A DNA stretch of 64,000 nt. Origin: Mycobacterium sp. IS-1264 (GTDB lineage: Bacteria > Actinomycetota > Actinomycetes > Mycobacteriales > Mycobacteriaceae). Below, piece after piece: positions 16,016 through 24,553 of the stretch. Both the position numbers and the translations under genes were made by a program. The notes beneath the pieces were generated by a model. It worked only from the letters and a program-made list of their open reading frames with translations. It was not told the DNA's origin and searched no databases. The DNA lies in the NCBI RefSeq assembly GCF_001954195.1, contig NZ_MBES01000046.1, positions 1-64,000 on the forward strand, given 5' to 3'. Position 1 is the first letter of the stretch. The number at the start of each line of letters is the position of its first letter.

Positions 16016-17398
16016 ATGACGTTCGACCTGACTCCGACGGCGGCGCAACACGATCTGGCCCGGCGCACCCACGAGTTCGCCGAAGAAGTGATCCGTCCGG
16101 TCGCACTCGACTACGACCAACGACAGGAGTTTCCGTGGCCGGTGCTGGAGGAGGCCGCCCGGCGCGGCTTCTACAGCCCCTTGTTCTACCGCGACTTGAT
16201 CGGTGATTCGACCGGCGTCTCCTTGCCGATGTTCATGGAGGAGCTGTTTTGGGGCTGCGCGGGGATCGGCTTGGCGATCGTCATGCCGGCGCTGGCGTTG
16301 TCGGCGATCGGCCAAGCCGCTTCCCCCGAGCAGATGTTGCAATGGGCGCCCGAATGTTTCGGTACACCGGGCGATCTCAAACTCGCGGCGCTGGCGATCT
16401 CCGAACCCGAAGGCGGCAGCGACGTGCGCAACCTGCGCACCCATGCTCGCCGCGACGGAGACGACTGGGTTATCGACGGCCACAAAATGTGGATCGGCAA
16501 TGGCGGCATCGCCAACGTGCACGTGGTCAATGCGGTAGTCGACGAGGAACTCGGTCACCGCGGTCAGGCGCTGTTCGTGATCCCGGGCGGTACCCCCGGA
16601 CTGAAAATGGTGCGAAAGCTCGACAAGCTCGGCTGTCGGGCCTCCCACACCGCCGAGTTGATGTTGGAGGACGTCCGGATTCCCGGCGACAACCTCCTTG
16701 GCGGGCAAGACAAGCTCGAACACAAGCTCGCCAAGGCGCGCGAAGCGGTGGCGGGCGGAGAACGTTCCGGCTCGGCGACTTTGGGCACCTTCGAACAGAC
16801 GCGCCCGATGGTCGCCGCCCAGGCAATCGGGATCGCGCGCGCCGCATTGGAGTACGCGACGTCCTACGCCACCGAACGAGAGGCGTTCGGCGGACCCATC
16901 ATCGACAACCAGGGCATCGCATTCCCCCTGGCCGACCTTGCCACCCAGATCGACGCCGCCCGGCTGCTGACGTGGCGTGCCTCGTGGATGGCGGCCAACA
17001 ATGTCCCCTTCGAGCGGGGCGAGGGTTCGATGTCGAAACTCGCCGCCAGCGAAGTGGCGGTCAAGGCCACTGAACGCGCCATCCAAGTCTTGGGCGGCTG
17101 GGGCTATATCACCGACCATCCGGTGGAGAAGTGGTATCGAGATGCCAAGCTGTACACCATCTTTGAAGGCACCAGCGAGATTCAACGGATGGTCATTTCG
17201 AACGCGTTGGGCGCGGCCGTGGGGACGCCGCCGCTGCATGTGGTGATAGAGCCGTCCGGGGGACCGCTGAACCGGGTCTTCGGTCGGGGCGCGCCATTGC
17301 GATCTCGCGCCGCCGGGGCCGCATTGTCGATGCAGGATCGGATTCCGGAACCGGTCATGCGGCTCGCCATGAAGGTGCTGCGACCGCCGGGCCGATAA
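16016..17398 (+). CDS. Acyl-CoA dehydrogenase (FadE type)
   Basis: A 460-residue flavoprotein of the acyl-CoA dehydrogenase family, which introduces an alpha,beta double bond into acyl-CoA. It has the N-terminal helical domain, the beta-barrel with the flavin-binding AISEPEGGSDV stretch, and the C-terminal helical domain. The catalytic base is Glu384 in FEGTSEIQ. A basic C-terminal tail of about 50 residues lies beyond the usual fold. The substrate chain length cannot be read from sequence. It opens a rightward group with the pirin and acetyltransferase genes. I do not remember this group at the same place in M. tuberculosis, where Rv0021c lies next to whiB5. Confidence 0.9.
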   Translation: MTFDLTPTAAQHDLARRTHEFAEEVIRPVALDYDQRQEFPWPVLEEAARRGFYSPLFYRDLIGDSTGVSLPMFMEELFWGCAGIGLAIVMPALALSAIGQAASPEQMLQWAPECFGTPGDLKLAALAISEPEGGSDVRNLRTHARRDGDDWVIDGHKMWIGNGGIANVHVVNAVVDEELGHRGQALFVIPGGTPGLKMVRKLDKLGCRASHTAELMLEDVRIPGDNLLGGQDKLEHKLAKAREAVAGGERSGSATLGTFEQTRPMVAAQAIGIARAALEYATSYATEREAFGGPIIDNQGIAFPLADLATQIDAARLLTWRASWMAANNVPFERGEGSMSKLAASEVAVKATERAIQVLGGWGYITDHPVEKWYRDAKLYTIFEGTSEIQRMVISNALGAAVGTPPLHVVIEPSGGPLNRVFGRGAPLRSRAAGAALSMQDRIPEPVMRLAMKVLRPPGR

Positions 17399-17408
17399 TC
17401 GGTGAACG

Positions 17409-18377
17409 ATGAGCAACCTCGAGACCGCGCCGACCGAAGTAGCTTGCAGCGCTTCACGGGTCGCGGGCATCGAGGTGCTGCATCCACGAGAAGTTCCGCT
17501 GGGCGGGCCTAGGGCGATCCGGGTACAGCGAACCCTGCCGCAACGGCAACGCTCGCTGATCGGCGCGTGGTGTTTCATCGACCACTACGGACCCGTGCGG
17601 GCGAGCATGGACGTGCCGCCACACCCGCACACGGGACTACAGACCGTGAGTTGGTTGTTCAGCGGGGAAGTGGAGCACCGCGACAGTGCCGGCGTGCACG
17701 CCATGGTCCGCCCCGGCGAGCTCAACCTGATGACGGCGGGAGCGGGCATCTGCCATTCCGAAGTATCGGTGGACACCGGCGCCGCCTTGCATGGCGCACA
17801 GCTCTGGGTGGCACTTCCCGACTCAACTCGCGACACCGGACGCGATTTCGCCCACCATGCGCCCCCGCCGATATCGCTGCCCGGCGCGGTAGCACGCGTT
17901 TTTCTCGGGGAGCTCGCCGGCAGCCGTTCGCCCGTGCCCACCTTCACGCCGCTACTCGGCGCACAGCTCGACCTCGATTCGAACACCCGGCTGGACCTGG
18001 ACGTCGACCCGGCCTTCGAGCACGGCGTGCTGTGCGACGTCGGTGCCGTGCAGCTCGGCGGCACCGCTCTGGGGGTGGCCGACCTCGGATATCAAGGCGC
18101 CGGGAGCTCGACGCTGCGGCTGCAGAACACGGGGGACGGACCCACGCGGGTGCTGCTGCTGGGCGGGACGCCCTTCACCGAGGAGCTGGTGATGTGGTGG
18201 AACTTCGTCGGGCGCAGTCACGACGACATCGTCAGCTATCGCCATCAGTGGCAGGACGGCGACGAGCGCTTCGGCGCTGTCGACGGCTACCGGGGCTCGG
18301 TCACCCACCTGCCGGCGCCGCCCCTGCCGACCGCGCGGCTGCGGCCGCGACCCACACCGGAGAGAAAGGATCCCTAA
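17409..18377 (+). CDS. Pirin family cupin protein
   Basis: A 322-residue two-cupin pirin. The metal-binding N-terminal cupin shows HPHTGLQTVSW, the downstream GEVEHRDSAG and the ICHSEVS segment, giving the usual three-His-one-Glu site. Bacterial pirins include quercetin-dioxygenase-like enzymes and modulators of metabolic enzymes, so a precise role is not assignable. It starts 10 nt after the acyl-CoA dehydrogenase stop, and its own stop overlaps the next start (TAATGA). The three genes are therefore probably one operon. Confidence 0.9.
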   Translation: MSNLETAPTEVACSASRVAGIEVLHPREVPLGGPRAIRVQRTLPQRQRSLIGAWCFIDHYGPVRASMDVPPHPHTGLQTVSWLFSGEVEHRDSAGVHAMVRPGELNLMTAGAGICHSEVSVDTGAALHGAQLWVALPDSTRDTGRDFAHHAPPPISLPGAVARVFLGELAGSRSPVPTFTPLLGAQLDLDSNTRLDLDVDPAFEHGVLCDVGAVQLGGTALGVADLGYQGAGSSTLRLQNTGDGPTRVLLLGGTPFTEELVMWWNFVGRSHDDIVSYRHQWQDGDERFGAVDGYRGSVTHLPAPPLPTARLRPRPTPERKDP

Positions 18378-18724
18378 TGACTACAGACAAGACCGGTGCA
18401 CCGACCACCGTCACCGCGGGACACCAGACCTACACAATCGCCGTCGAAGGGCGGACCGTCGGCCATGCCGACTATGCGGACCGCGGCGATCAGCGCGTTT
18501 TCCACCACACGGTCGTCGATCCCGAATTCGGCGGGCGGGGGCTGGCGACCATCCTGGTCGAGAAGGCGCTCAACGCCGCCCGCGACGAAGGCAAACGCAT
18601 TGTTCCGGTGTGCTCGATGGTTCAAACGGTGCTCAAGAAGCATCCCGAATTCGGCGACATCACCGACCCGGTCACCGCCGAGGTCAAGGGCTGGGCAATG
18701 ACGCAGCCGCATGATCCGCGTTGA
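18377..18724 (+). CDS. YjdJ-type GNAT N-acetyltransferase
   Basis: A 115-residue small GNAT fold protein. The acetyl-CoA binding loop reads VDPEFGGRGLA, and the short single-domain layout with a GKRIVPVCS strand is that of the YjdJ group. The substrate is unknown. Translation is coupled to the pirin gene: the ATG overlaps the pirin TAA. The membrane protein gene downstream overlaps its end by 14 nt. Confidence 0.85.
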   Translation: MTTDKTGAPTTVTAGHQTYTIAVEGRTVGHADYADRGDQRVFHHTVVDPEFGGRGLATILVEKALNAARDEGKRIVPVCSMVQTVLKKHPEFGDITDPVTAEVKGWAMTQPHDPR

Positions 18725-18965
18725 CATGGCGCTGCTGATTCTCAAGGTTGCGCTGATCGCCTTTGTCGTCGGAGGCACCGTCGCTCTGATCACACGAGGC
18801 GTTAGGCGCTCGCGAGCGAATAGGTTGGATCCACGCTGGAAGGGGGACCGCACCCAACCCGGCTACGAGGCATCCGCGTTAGGGGCGATGCCGAACACGC
18901 CGCTTCCCGAATGGGTCAATTGGGATGACGAGGACGACGACCCAGTCACGCGCTCCCAAAAGTGA
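18711..18965 (+). CDS. Small membrane protein with acidic tail
   Basis: An 84-residue protein with one membrane helix at about residues 7-28. A basic cytoplasmic stretch follows, then a tail ending WVNWDDEDDDPVTRSQK. The ATG at 18711 overlaps the acetyltransferase gene. A second ATG at 18726 would shorten it by five residues. I do not recognise the family. It ends 59 nt before the 3' end of the tRNA-Leu gene. Confidence 0.65.
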   Translation: MIRVDMALLILKVALIAFVVGGTVALITRGVRRSRANRLDPRWKGDRTQPGYEASALGAMPNTPLPEWVNWDDEDDDPVTRSQK

Positions 18966-19023
18966 GGCAGTGCAACACATGTGCGGGCCGCGGGCCTAAC
19001 AGGCCGCGGTGCGAACCGCTCGG

Positions 19024-19106
19024 TGGGCGAAGGGGGACTTGAACCCCCACGTCCCGAAGGACACTGGCACCTGAAGCCAGCGCGTCTGCCATTCCGCCAC
19101 TCGCCC
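19024..19106 (-). tRNA. leuT: tRNA-Leu(CAG)
   Basis: An 83-nt class II tRNA on the minus strand. The acceptor stem GGGCGAG pairs with TTCGCCC (one G-U pair), and the discriminator base is A. The anticodon arm is CTGGC-TTCAGGT-GCCAG, giving anticodon CAG. The long variable arm expected of tRNA-Leu is present, as is the GGTTCAAGTCC T-arm. The CCA end is not fully encoded. It corresponds to leuT beside fhaA in M. tuberculosis. Confidence 0.95.
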
Positions 19107-19348
19107 GGGGAAACAACCGAAGGACCATACCACTGTAGTGGCCGCGTGCCCCAGCCGCTCGCGCGGGACCGGGAGCCTTCGCGACCGGGCGCAGCCCGCG
19201 CTGAGCTGGCGTGATGCGATTCTCAGAGTTCTCACGGTGCCGCAGCATCGAGGTGTCCCGATACCATGCTTGAGTGATGCGACATGCGGGCGAGGCGTTT
19301 GCCTTGCGCCGCCGATATGCCGAGACAAGTGCGGGCGAGCGCTGAAAC

Positions 19349-21049
19349 ATGAGTAGCCACAAAGGGCTCGTTGCGCGGATCGAGCGCAAACTCGAGGCGA
19401 CCGTCGGCGATGCGTTTGCCCGAGTGTTCGGGGGATCGATAGTTCCGCAGGAGGTCGAGGCCCTATTGCGCCGCGAAGCCGAAGACGGCGTGCGGCCACT
19501 TCAGGGCAATCGTTTTTTGGCCCCCAACGAATACATCATTACCCTCGGTATGCACGACTTCGAGAAGGTGCGCGCGGATCCCGATCTCACGTCGAGCGTT
19601 TTCGCTAGGTACTTGGCTGACTATATCTATGAACAGGGGTGGCAAACGTATGGTGAGGTTGTGGTTCGGTTCGAGCAGTCACCGAACCTGCACACCGGCC
19701 AGTTCCGCGCCCGCGGTGCTGTCAACCCCGATGTCGAGCCCCGCCCGGCGGACAACGACCCCGCCCGGCCACAATCAAATCAGGCGTTCAGCGCAGAACC
19801 AGGAGTACCACCAATGACTGACAACTCGAGCTACCGCGGCGGTCAGGGGCAGGGGCGGCCCGGCGACGACTACTACGACGAGCGCTACGCGCGTCCCCAA
19901 GACGATCAGCGCGGCGGCCAGGACCCGCAGGGCGGGGCCGACCCACGAGGTGGATATCCGCCGGAGCAGGGCGGCTACCCGCCCCAAGGTGGCTACCCGC
20001 CGCCTCGCCACCCCGAGCAGGGCGGTTACCAAGACCAGCGCGGCGGATACCCCGACCAGGGCGGTTACCAAGACCAGCGCGGCGGATACCCCGACCAGGG
20101 TGGCTACCAAGATCAGCGCGGCGGATACCCCGATCACGGCGGTTACCCCGATCAGCGCGGCGGATACCCGGACCAGGGCCGCGGCTACCCAGACCAGAGC
20201 CAGGGTGGCCCCCCGCCGTCGTACGAGCAGCGCCCCCCGGCGCCTGGCGGCGGCTACGGCGGCGGCCCAGGCTACGACCAGGGCTACCGCCAGGGTGGTG
20301 GCTACGGACCTCCCGGCGGCGGTCAGCCCGCAGGCGGCCAGCCGGGCTACGGCGGCTACAGCGAATACGGCCGCGGGCCGGTTCGTCAGGACGACGCCGG
20401 CTACGCACCGCAAGGCGCGCCCGAACAGCCTCGACCGCCTTACCCCGATCAGGGCGCCGGCTACGACCAGGGTTACCAGCAAGGTGGTGGCCAGGGATAC
20501 GGGCAGCAGGAATACGCCCAGCCGGAGTACGGCCAGCAAGAGTACGGCCAGCAGGACTACGGGCAGGGCGACTACACCCAGTACGCCGAACACATTCCGG
20601 GCGGGGGCGGCGGGTACGCCCCTCCCGCCGGCGGATACGCCGAACCGCCGTCGCGCGACTACGAGTACGGACAGTCAGCCGACTACGGCCAGGCCGCCGA
20701 TTACGGTCAACCCGCGGGCGGAGGCTACGGCGGTTACGCGGGGGGCGGCTACGGCGCTGCCGGGACTTCGGTCACCCTGCAGCTCGACGACGGCAGCGGT
20801 CGGACATATCAGCTGCGCGAAGGCGCCAACATCGTGGGCCGCGGACAGGACGCGCAGTTCCGGTTGCCCGACACCGGTGTGTCGCGCCGTCATCTTGAAA
20901 TCCGCTGGGATGGACACGTGGCCCTGCTGACCGACCTCAATTCCACAAACGGCACGACCGTCAACAACGCGCCGGTACAGGAGTGGCAGTTGGCCGATGG
21001 CGACGTCATCCGTTTGGGCCACTCGGAGATCATCGTTCGGATCCACTGA
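19349..21049 (+). CDS. fhaA: FHA-domain protein FhaA (DUF3662-FHA)
   Basis: A 566-residue signalling scaffold. The N-terminal DUF3662 domain (about 1-130) is followed by a very long disordered region of Gly, Tyr, Gln, Pro and Asp with tandem repeats. A C-terminal FHA domain (about 470-566) has GRGQDAQFRLPDTGVSRRH and NGTTVNNAPV. FHA domains bind phosphothreonine. In mycobacteria FhaA binds the phosphorylated MurJ pseudokinase domain and CwlM to control peptidoglycan synthesis, and both partners are encoded in this window. It is the first gene of the fhaA-to-pknB cluster and is somewhat longer than the M. tuberculosis protein (about 527) because of repeat expansion. Confidence 0.97.
   Translation: MSSHKGLVARIERKLEATVGDAFARVFGGSIVPQEVEALLRREAEDGVRPLQGNRFLAPNEYIITLGMHDFEKVRADPDLTSSVFARYLADYIYEQGWQTYGEVVVRFEQSPNLHTGQFRARGAVNPDVEPRPADNDPARPQSNQAFSAEPGVPPMTDNSSYRGGQGQGRPGDDYYDERYARPQDDQRGGQDPQGGADPRGGYPPEQGGYPPQGGYPPPRHPEQGGYQDQRGGYPDQGGYQDQRGGYPDQGGYQDQRGGYPDHGGYPDQRGGYPDQGRGYPDQSQGGPPPSYEQRPPAPGGGYGGGPGYDQGYRQGGGYGPPGGGQPAGGQPGYGGYSEYGRGPVRQDDAGYAPQGAPEQPRPPYPDQGAGYDQGYQQGGGQGYGQQEYAQPEYGQQEYGQQDYGQGDYTQYAEHIPGGGGGYAPPAGGYAEPPSRDYEYGQSADYGQAADYGQPAGGGYGGYAGGGYGAAGTSVTLQLDDGSGRTYQLREGANIVGRGQDAQFRLPDTGVSRRHLEIRWDGHVALLTDLNSTNGTTVNNAPVQEWQLADGDVIRLGHSEIIVRIH
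20021..20176 (+). repeat. Four 39-bp in-frame tandem repeats in fhaA
   Basis: Four consecutive 39-bp units each encode a variant of GGYQDQRGGYPDQ. The first two units are nearly identical at DNA level and the later ones carry a few substitutions. The unit is a multiple of three, so copy-number changes keep the frame. Confidence 0.9.
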
Positions 21050-21174
21050 TCGCAGCGGGCTCAAAGCTGCCGTGCTTCGCCCCGCGCCGACCACCGTCCA
21101 AGTATCGTGACGTTGCTGATGTGCTCGGCGTCACCGATGCGAGGGATGCGACGCCAGGACGGAAAGGACGCCAG

Positions 21175-21642
21175 ATGCAGGGACTAGTACTGCAACTGAC
21201 GCGTGCCGGATTTTTAATGTTGTTATGGGTATTCATCTGGTCGGTGCTGCGAATCTTGCGGACCGACATCTACGCACCCACTGGCGCTGTCATGGTGCGT
21301 CGCGGCTTGGCGTTACGGGGCACGCTCCTTCCCTCGCGGCAGCGCCGGCATGCTGCCCGCTATTTGGTGGTGACGGAGGGTTCACTGGCGGGCGCGCGAA
21401 TCACGCTCAGCGGGCAGCCCGTGCTCATCGGGCGCGCTGACGATTCGACGCTCGTGCTGACCGACGACTACGCCTCGACACGGCACGCCAGGCTGTCTCA
21501 GCGCGGCTCCGAATGGTACGTCGAGGATCTAGGATCGACCAACGGCACTTACCTTGACAGGGCGAAGGTGACGACTGCGGTACGAGTCCCAATAGCAACG
21601 CCGGTTCGGATCGGCAAAACGGCAATCGAGTTGCGCCCGTGA
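21175..21642 (+). CDS. fhaB: FHA-domain membrane protein FhaB/FipA
   Basis: A 155-residue protein with an N-terminal membrane helix (about residues 6-30) and a C-terminal FHA domain (about 62-155, with GRADDSTLVLTDDYASTRHA and GSTNGTYLDR). The start at 21175 gives the M. tuberculosis length of 155. It binds phosphothreonine peptides and links PknA/PknB signalling to FtsZ-FtsQ and division. The stop overlaps the pstP GTG start (GTGA). Confidence 0.95.
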   Translation: MQGLVLQLTRAGFLMLLWVFIWSVLRILRTDIYAPTGAVMVRRGLALRGTLLPSRQRRHAARYLVVTEGSLAGARITLSGQPVLIGRADDSTLVLTDDYASTRHARLSQRGSEWYVEDLGSTNGTYLDRAKVTTAVRVPIATPVRIGKTAIELRP

Positions 21643-23147
21643 CCCTGGTCCTGCGATATGCCGCCCGCAGCGATCGCGGCCTGGTACGCGCCAACAACGA
21701 AGACTCGGTCTATGCCGGCGCACGACTGTTGGCGCTGGCCGATGGAATGGGTGGCCACGCCGCCGGCGAAGTGGCGTCTCAATTGGTGATCGCCGCGCTG
21801 GCCCATCTGGACGACGACGAACCGGGTGGTGACCTGCTCGCCAAGCTCGACGCCGCGGTGCGCGCGGGCAACTCGGCTATCGCCGCACAGGTCGAGATGG
21901 AACCCGAGCTCGAGGGGATGGGCACCACACTCACCGCAATCTTGTTCGCGGGCAACCGTATTGGGTTGGTGCACATCGGGGACTCGCGCGGCTATCTGCT
22001 GCGCGACGGCGAGCTGACTCAGATCACCAAGGACGACACCTTTGTCCAAACGCTGGTGGACGAAGGACGGATCACACGAGAAGAGGCGCACAGCCACCCG
22101 CAACGATCGCTGATCATGCGTGCGCTGACCGGCCACGAGGTCGAGCCCACATTGACCATGCGGGAAGCGCGGGCCGGTGATCGCTACCTGCTCTGCTCGG
22201 ACGGGCTGTCCGACCCGGTAAGCGACGAAACCATCCTCGAGGCCCTGCAGATCCCCGACGTCGCCGAAAGCGCTTACCGCCTCATCGAATTGGCGTTGCG
22301 CGGCGGCGGACCCGACAACGTGACGGTCGTAGTCGCCGACGTCGTCGACTACGACTACGGCCAGACCCAGCCGATTCTCGCGGGGGCGGTGTCGGGTGAA
22401 GAAGACCAACTGACCACCCTGCCCAACACATCGGCCGGCCGGGCTTCCGCGATCAGCCCTCGCAAAGAGGCCGCGAAACGGGTTGCGCCACAGGAAGAAA
22501 CGCCGAGCCGCCCGCGGTGGCCGCGACGCAGGATGTTTATCTTCGTGACGCTGATCGTCCTGCTGGTGCTTGCCGGCCTGGCGATCGTGCGAACCGTAAT
22601 CCGAAGCAACTATTACGTCGCCGAATACAACGGCATCGTCTCGATTGTGCGGGGAATTCAAGGGTCGATGCTGGGCGTGTCACTGCACGATCCTTATTTG
22701 GTGGGCTGTCTCAACGCGCGCAATGAACTGTCCCTTATCAGTTATAGCCAGTCCGGAGGGCACCTCGACTGTCGCGTGATGCGATTGCAGGACCTGCGTC
22801 CCGCGGAGCGCGCCCAGGTTCAGGCCGGGCTTCCCGGCGGGACCCTCGACGACGCCATCGGTCAGTTGCGCGAGTTGTCCGCCAACTCCCTGCTACCGGC
22901 CTGCCCCCCGCCGCGCGCCACCTCTCCGCCCGGCGCCCCGGCCACCAGCGGGACGCCAGAACCAAGCGCCACAACACCCACCACCTCCAGCGGCACCTCA
23001 CCTAGCAGTCCGACCCCCACCAGCGCCCCCGCGACCACTTCGCCGGCAGCGCCCGCGACCACCTCGCCCCCGACCATTTCCCAGACGGTCACCACACTCC
23101 CGCCACCCCCACCTCAGCCGGGCATCGACTGCCGGGCGGCCGCATGA
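21639..23147 (+). CDS. pstP: PP2C-type serine/threonine phosphatase PstP
   Basis: A 502-residue membrane phosphatase that reverses PknA/PknB phosphorylation. The PPM catalytic domain (about 1-240) shows the metal-binding motifs RSDRGLVRANNEDS, ADGMGGHAAG, DGLSDPVSD and GGPDNVT. A cytoplasmic linker, one membrane helix (about 300-322) and an extracellular domain follow, with a Pro/Thr/Ser-rich tail. It starts with GTG inside the fhaB stop. It is slightly shorter than the M. tuberculosis protein, mostly in the tail. Confidence 0.97.
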   Translation: MTLVLRYAARSDRGLVRANNEDSVYAGARLLALADGMGGHAAGEVASQLVIAALAHLDDDEPGGDLLAKLDAAVRAGNSAIAAQVEMEPELEGMGTTLTAILFAGNRIGLVHIGDSRGYLLRDGELTQITKDDTFVQTLVDEGRITREEAHSHPQRSLIMRALTGHEVEPTLTMREARAGDRYLLCSDGLSDPVSDETILEALQIPDVAESAYRLIELALRGGGPDNVTVVVADVVDYDYGQTQPILAGAVSGEEDQLTTLPNTSAGRASAISPRKEAAKRVAPQEETPSRPRWPRRRMFIFVTLIVLLVLAGLAIVRTVIRSNYYVAEYNGIVSIVRGIQGSMLGVSLHDPYLVGCLNARNELSLISYSQSGGHLDCRVMRLQDLRPAERAQVQAGLPGGTLDDAIGQLRELSANSLLPACPPPRATSPPGAPATSGTPEPSATTPTTSSGTSPSSPTPTSAPATTSPAAPATTSPPTISQTVTTLPPPPPQPGIDCRAAA

Positions 23148-24553
23148 CCACTCAGGTCCAACCGCCGGTTGCGGTCACGCCGCCGCTACCCACTCGACGC
23201 AACGCCGAACTGCTACTGTTGTGCTTCGCCGCCGTGATCACCGTCGCCGCGCTCCTGATCGTCGAGGCGAACCAACAACGAGGCCTGCGCTGGGACCTGA
23301 CCACCTACGGGCTGGTTTTTCTGGTCGTGTTCGGAAGCGCGCATCTCGCCGTTAGGCGCTTCGCGCCCTACACCGACCCGCTATTGCTGCCAATTGTGGC
23401 GTTGCTCAACGGACTTGGCTTGGTGATGATCCACCGGCTGGACATCGTCAACAACGAGTCGAGCGGTCGCCATCACCCCAGCGCAACCCAGCAGATGCTG
23501 TGGACGCTGGTCGGGGTGGCCGCGTTCGCGCTCGTCGTCACCTTTTTGAAGGACCACCGACAACTCGCGCGCTACGGCTACGTCTGCGGGTTCGCGGGCC
23601 TGGTCTTCTTGATAATCCCCGCGCTGCTGCCAGCGTCGCTGTCCGAGGAGAACGGCGCCAAGATCTGGATTCGCTTCCCGGGCTTCTCGATTCAGCCCGC
23701 CGAATTCTCCAAGATTCTGCTGCTGATCTTCTTCTCCGCGGTGCTGGTCGCCAAGCGCGGCCTGTTCACCAGCGTCGGCCGGCATTTCATGGGCTTGAAC
23801 GTGCCCCGCGCACGCGACCTCGCCCCGCTGCTCGCGGCATGGGTGATCTCGATAGGTGTGATGGTCTTCGAGAAAGATCTCGGTACGTCGCTGCTGCTCT
23901 ACGCGTCGTTCCTGGTGGTGGTGTACCTCGCCACCCAGCGGTTCGGTTGGGTTGTCATCGGCCTGGTGCTGTTCGCGGCGGGAAGCGTTGTGGCGTATTT
24001 CATTTTCGAGCACGTCCGGGTTCGCGTACAGACGTGGTGGGACCCCTTCGCCGACCCCGACGGGCACGGCTATCAGATCGTGCAGTCGCTATTCAGCTTT
24101 GCTACCGGCGGCATCTTCGGCACCGGGCTGGGCAACGGTCAACCCGACACCGTGCCAGCGGCGTCCACCGATTTCATCATCGCCGCGTTCGGTGAAGAAC
24201 TCGGACTCGTCGGGCTCGCCAGCATCTTGATGCTCTACACGATCGTCCTCGTCCGTGGCCTGCGCACCGCGATCGCGACACGGGAAAGCTTCGGCAAGCT
24301 GTTGGCCGCCGGCCTGGCGTCGACGCTGGCCATTCAGCTGTTCATCGTCGTCGGCGGGGTAACCCAGCTCATTCCGCTGACCGGGCTGACCACTCCGTGG
24401 ATGTCCTACGGCGGCTCCTCGCTGCTGGCGAACTATGTGCTGCTGGGGATTCTGGCGCGCGTCTCGCACAGCGCCCGGCGTCCATTGCGCACACGCGCAC
24501 TCAACAAGTCGCCCATCGCGGCGGCCGGCACCGAAGTGATCGAGCGGGTATGA
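23144..24553 (+). CDS. rodA: SEDS peptidoglycan glycosyltransferase RodA
   Basis: A 469-residue polytopic membrane protein of the SEDS family, the same length as in M. tuberculosis. Key regions are FEKDLGTSLLLYA, with the essential Asp, and the WMSYGGSS loop near the end. It polymerises lipid II into glycan strands together with a class B penicillin-binding protein, here the product of the next gene. ATG overlaps the pstP stop and its stop overlaps the pbpA ATG, so the three are translationally coupled. Confidence 0.96.
   Translation: MTTQVQPPVAVTPPLPTRRNAELLLLCFAAVITVAALLIVEANQQRGLRWDLTTYGLVFLVVFGSAHLAVRRFAPYTDPLLLPIVALLNGLGLVMIHRLDIVNNESSGRHHPSATQQMLWTLVGVAAFALVVTFLKDHRQLARYGYVCGFAGLVFLIIPALLPASLSEENGAKIWIRFPGFSIQPAEFSKILLLIFFSAVLVAKRGLFTSVGRHFMGLNVPRARDLAPLLAAWVISIGVMVFEKDLGTSLLLYASFLVVVYLATQRFGWVVIGLVLFAAGSVVAYFIFEHVRVRVQTWWDPFADPDGHGYQIVQSLFSFATGGIFGTGLGNGQPDTVPAASTDFIIAAFGEELGLVGLASILMLYTIVLVRGLRTAIATRESFGKLLAAGLASTLAIQLFIVVGGVTQLIPLTGLTTPWMSYGGSSLLANYVLLGILARVSHSARRPLRTRALNKSPIAAAGTEVIERV

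Noticed and set aside
20021..20176. Regular repeats in fhaA considered as a CRISPR array
   Set aside because: Units are contiguous without unique spacers, multiples of three, and encode in-frame GGYQDQ/GGYPDQ repeats.
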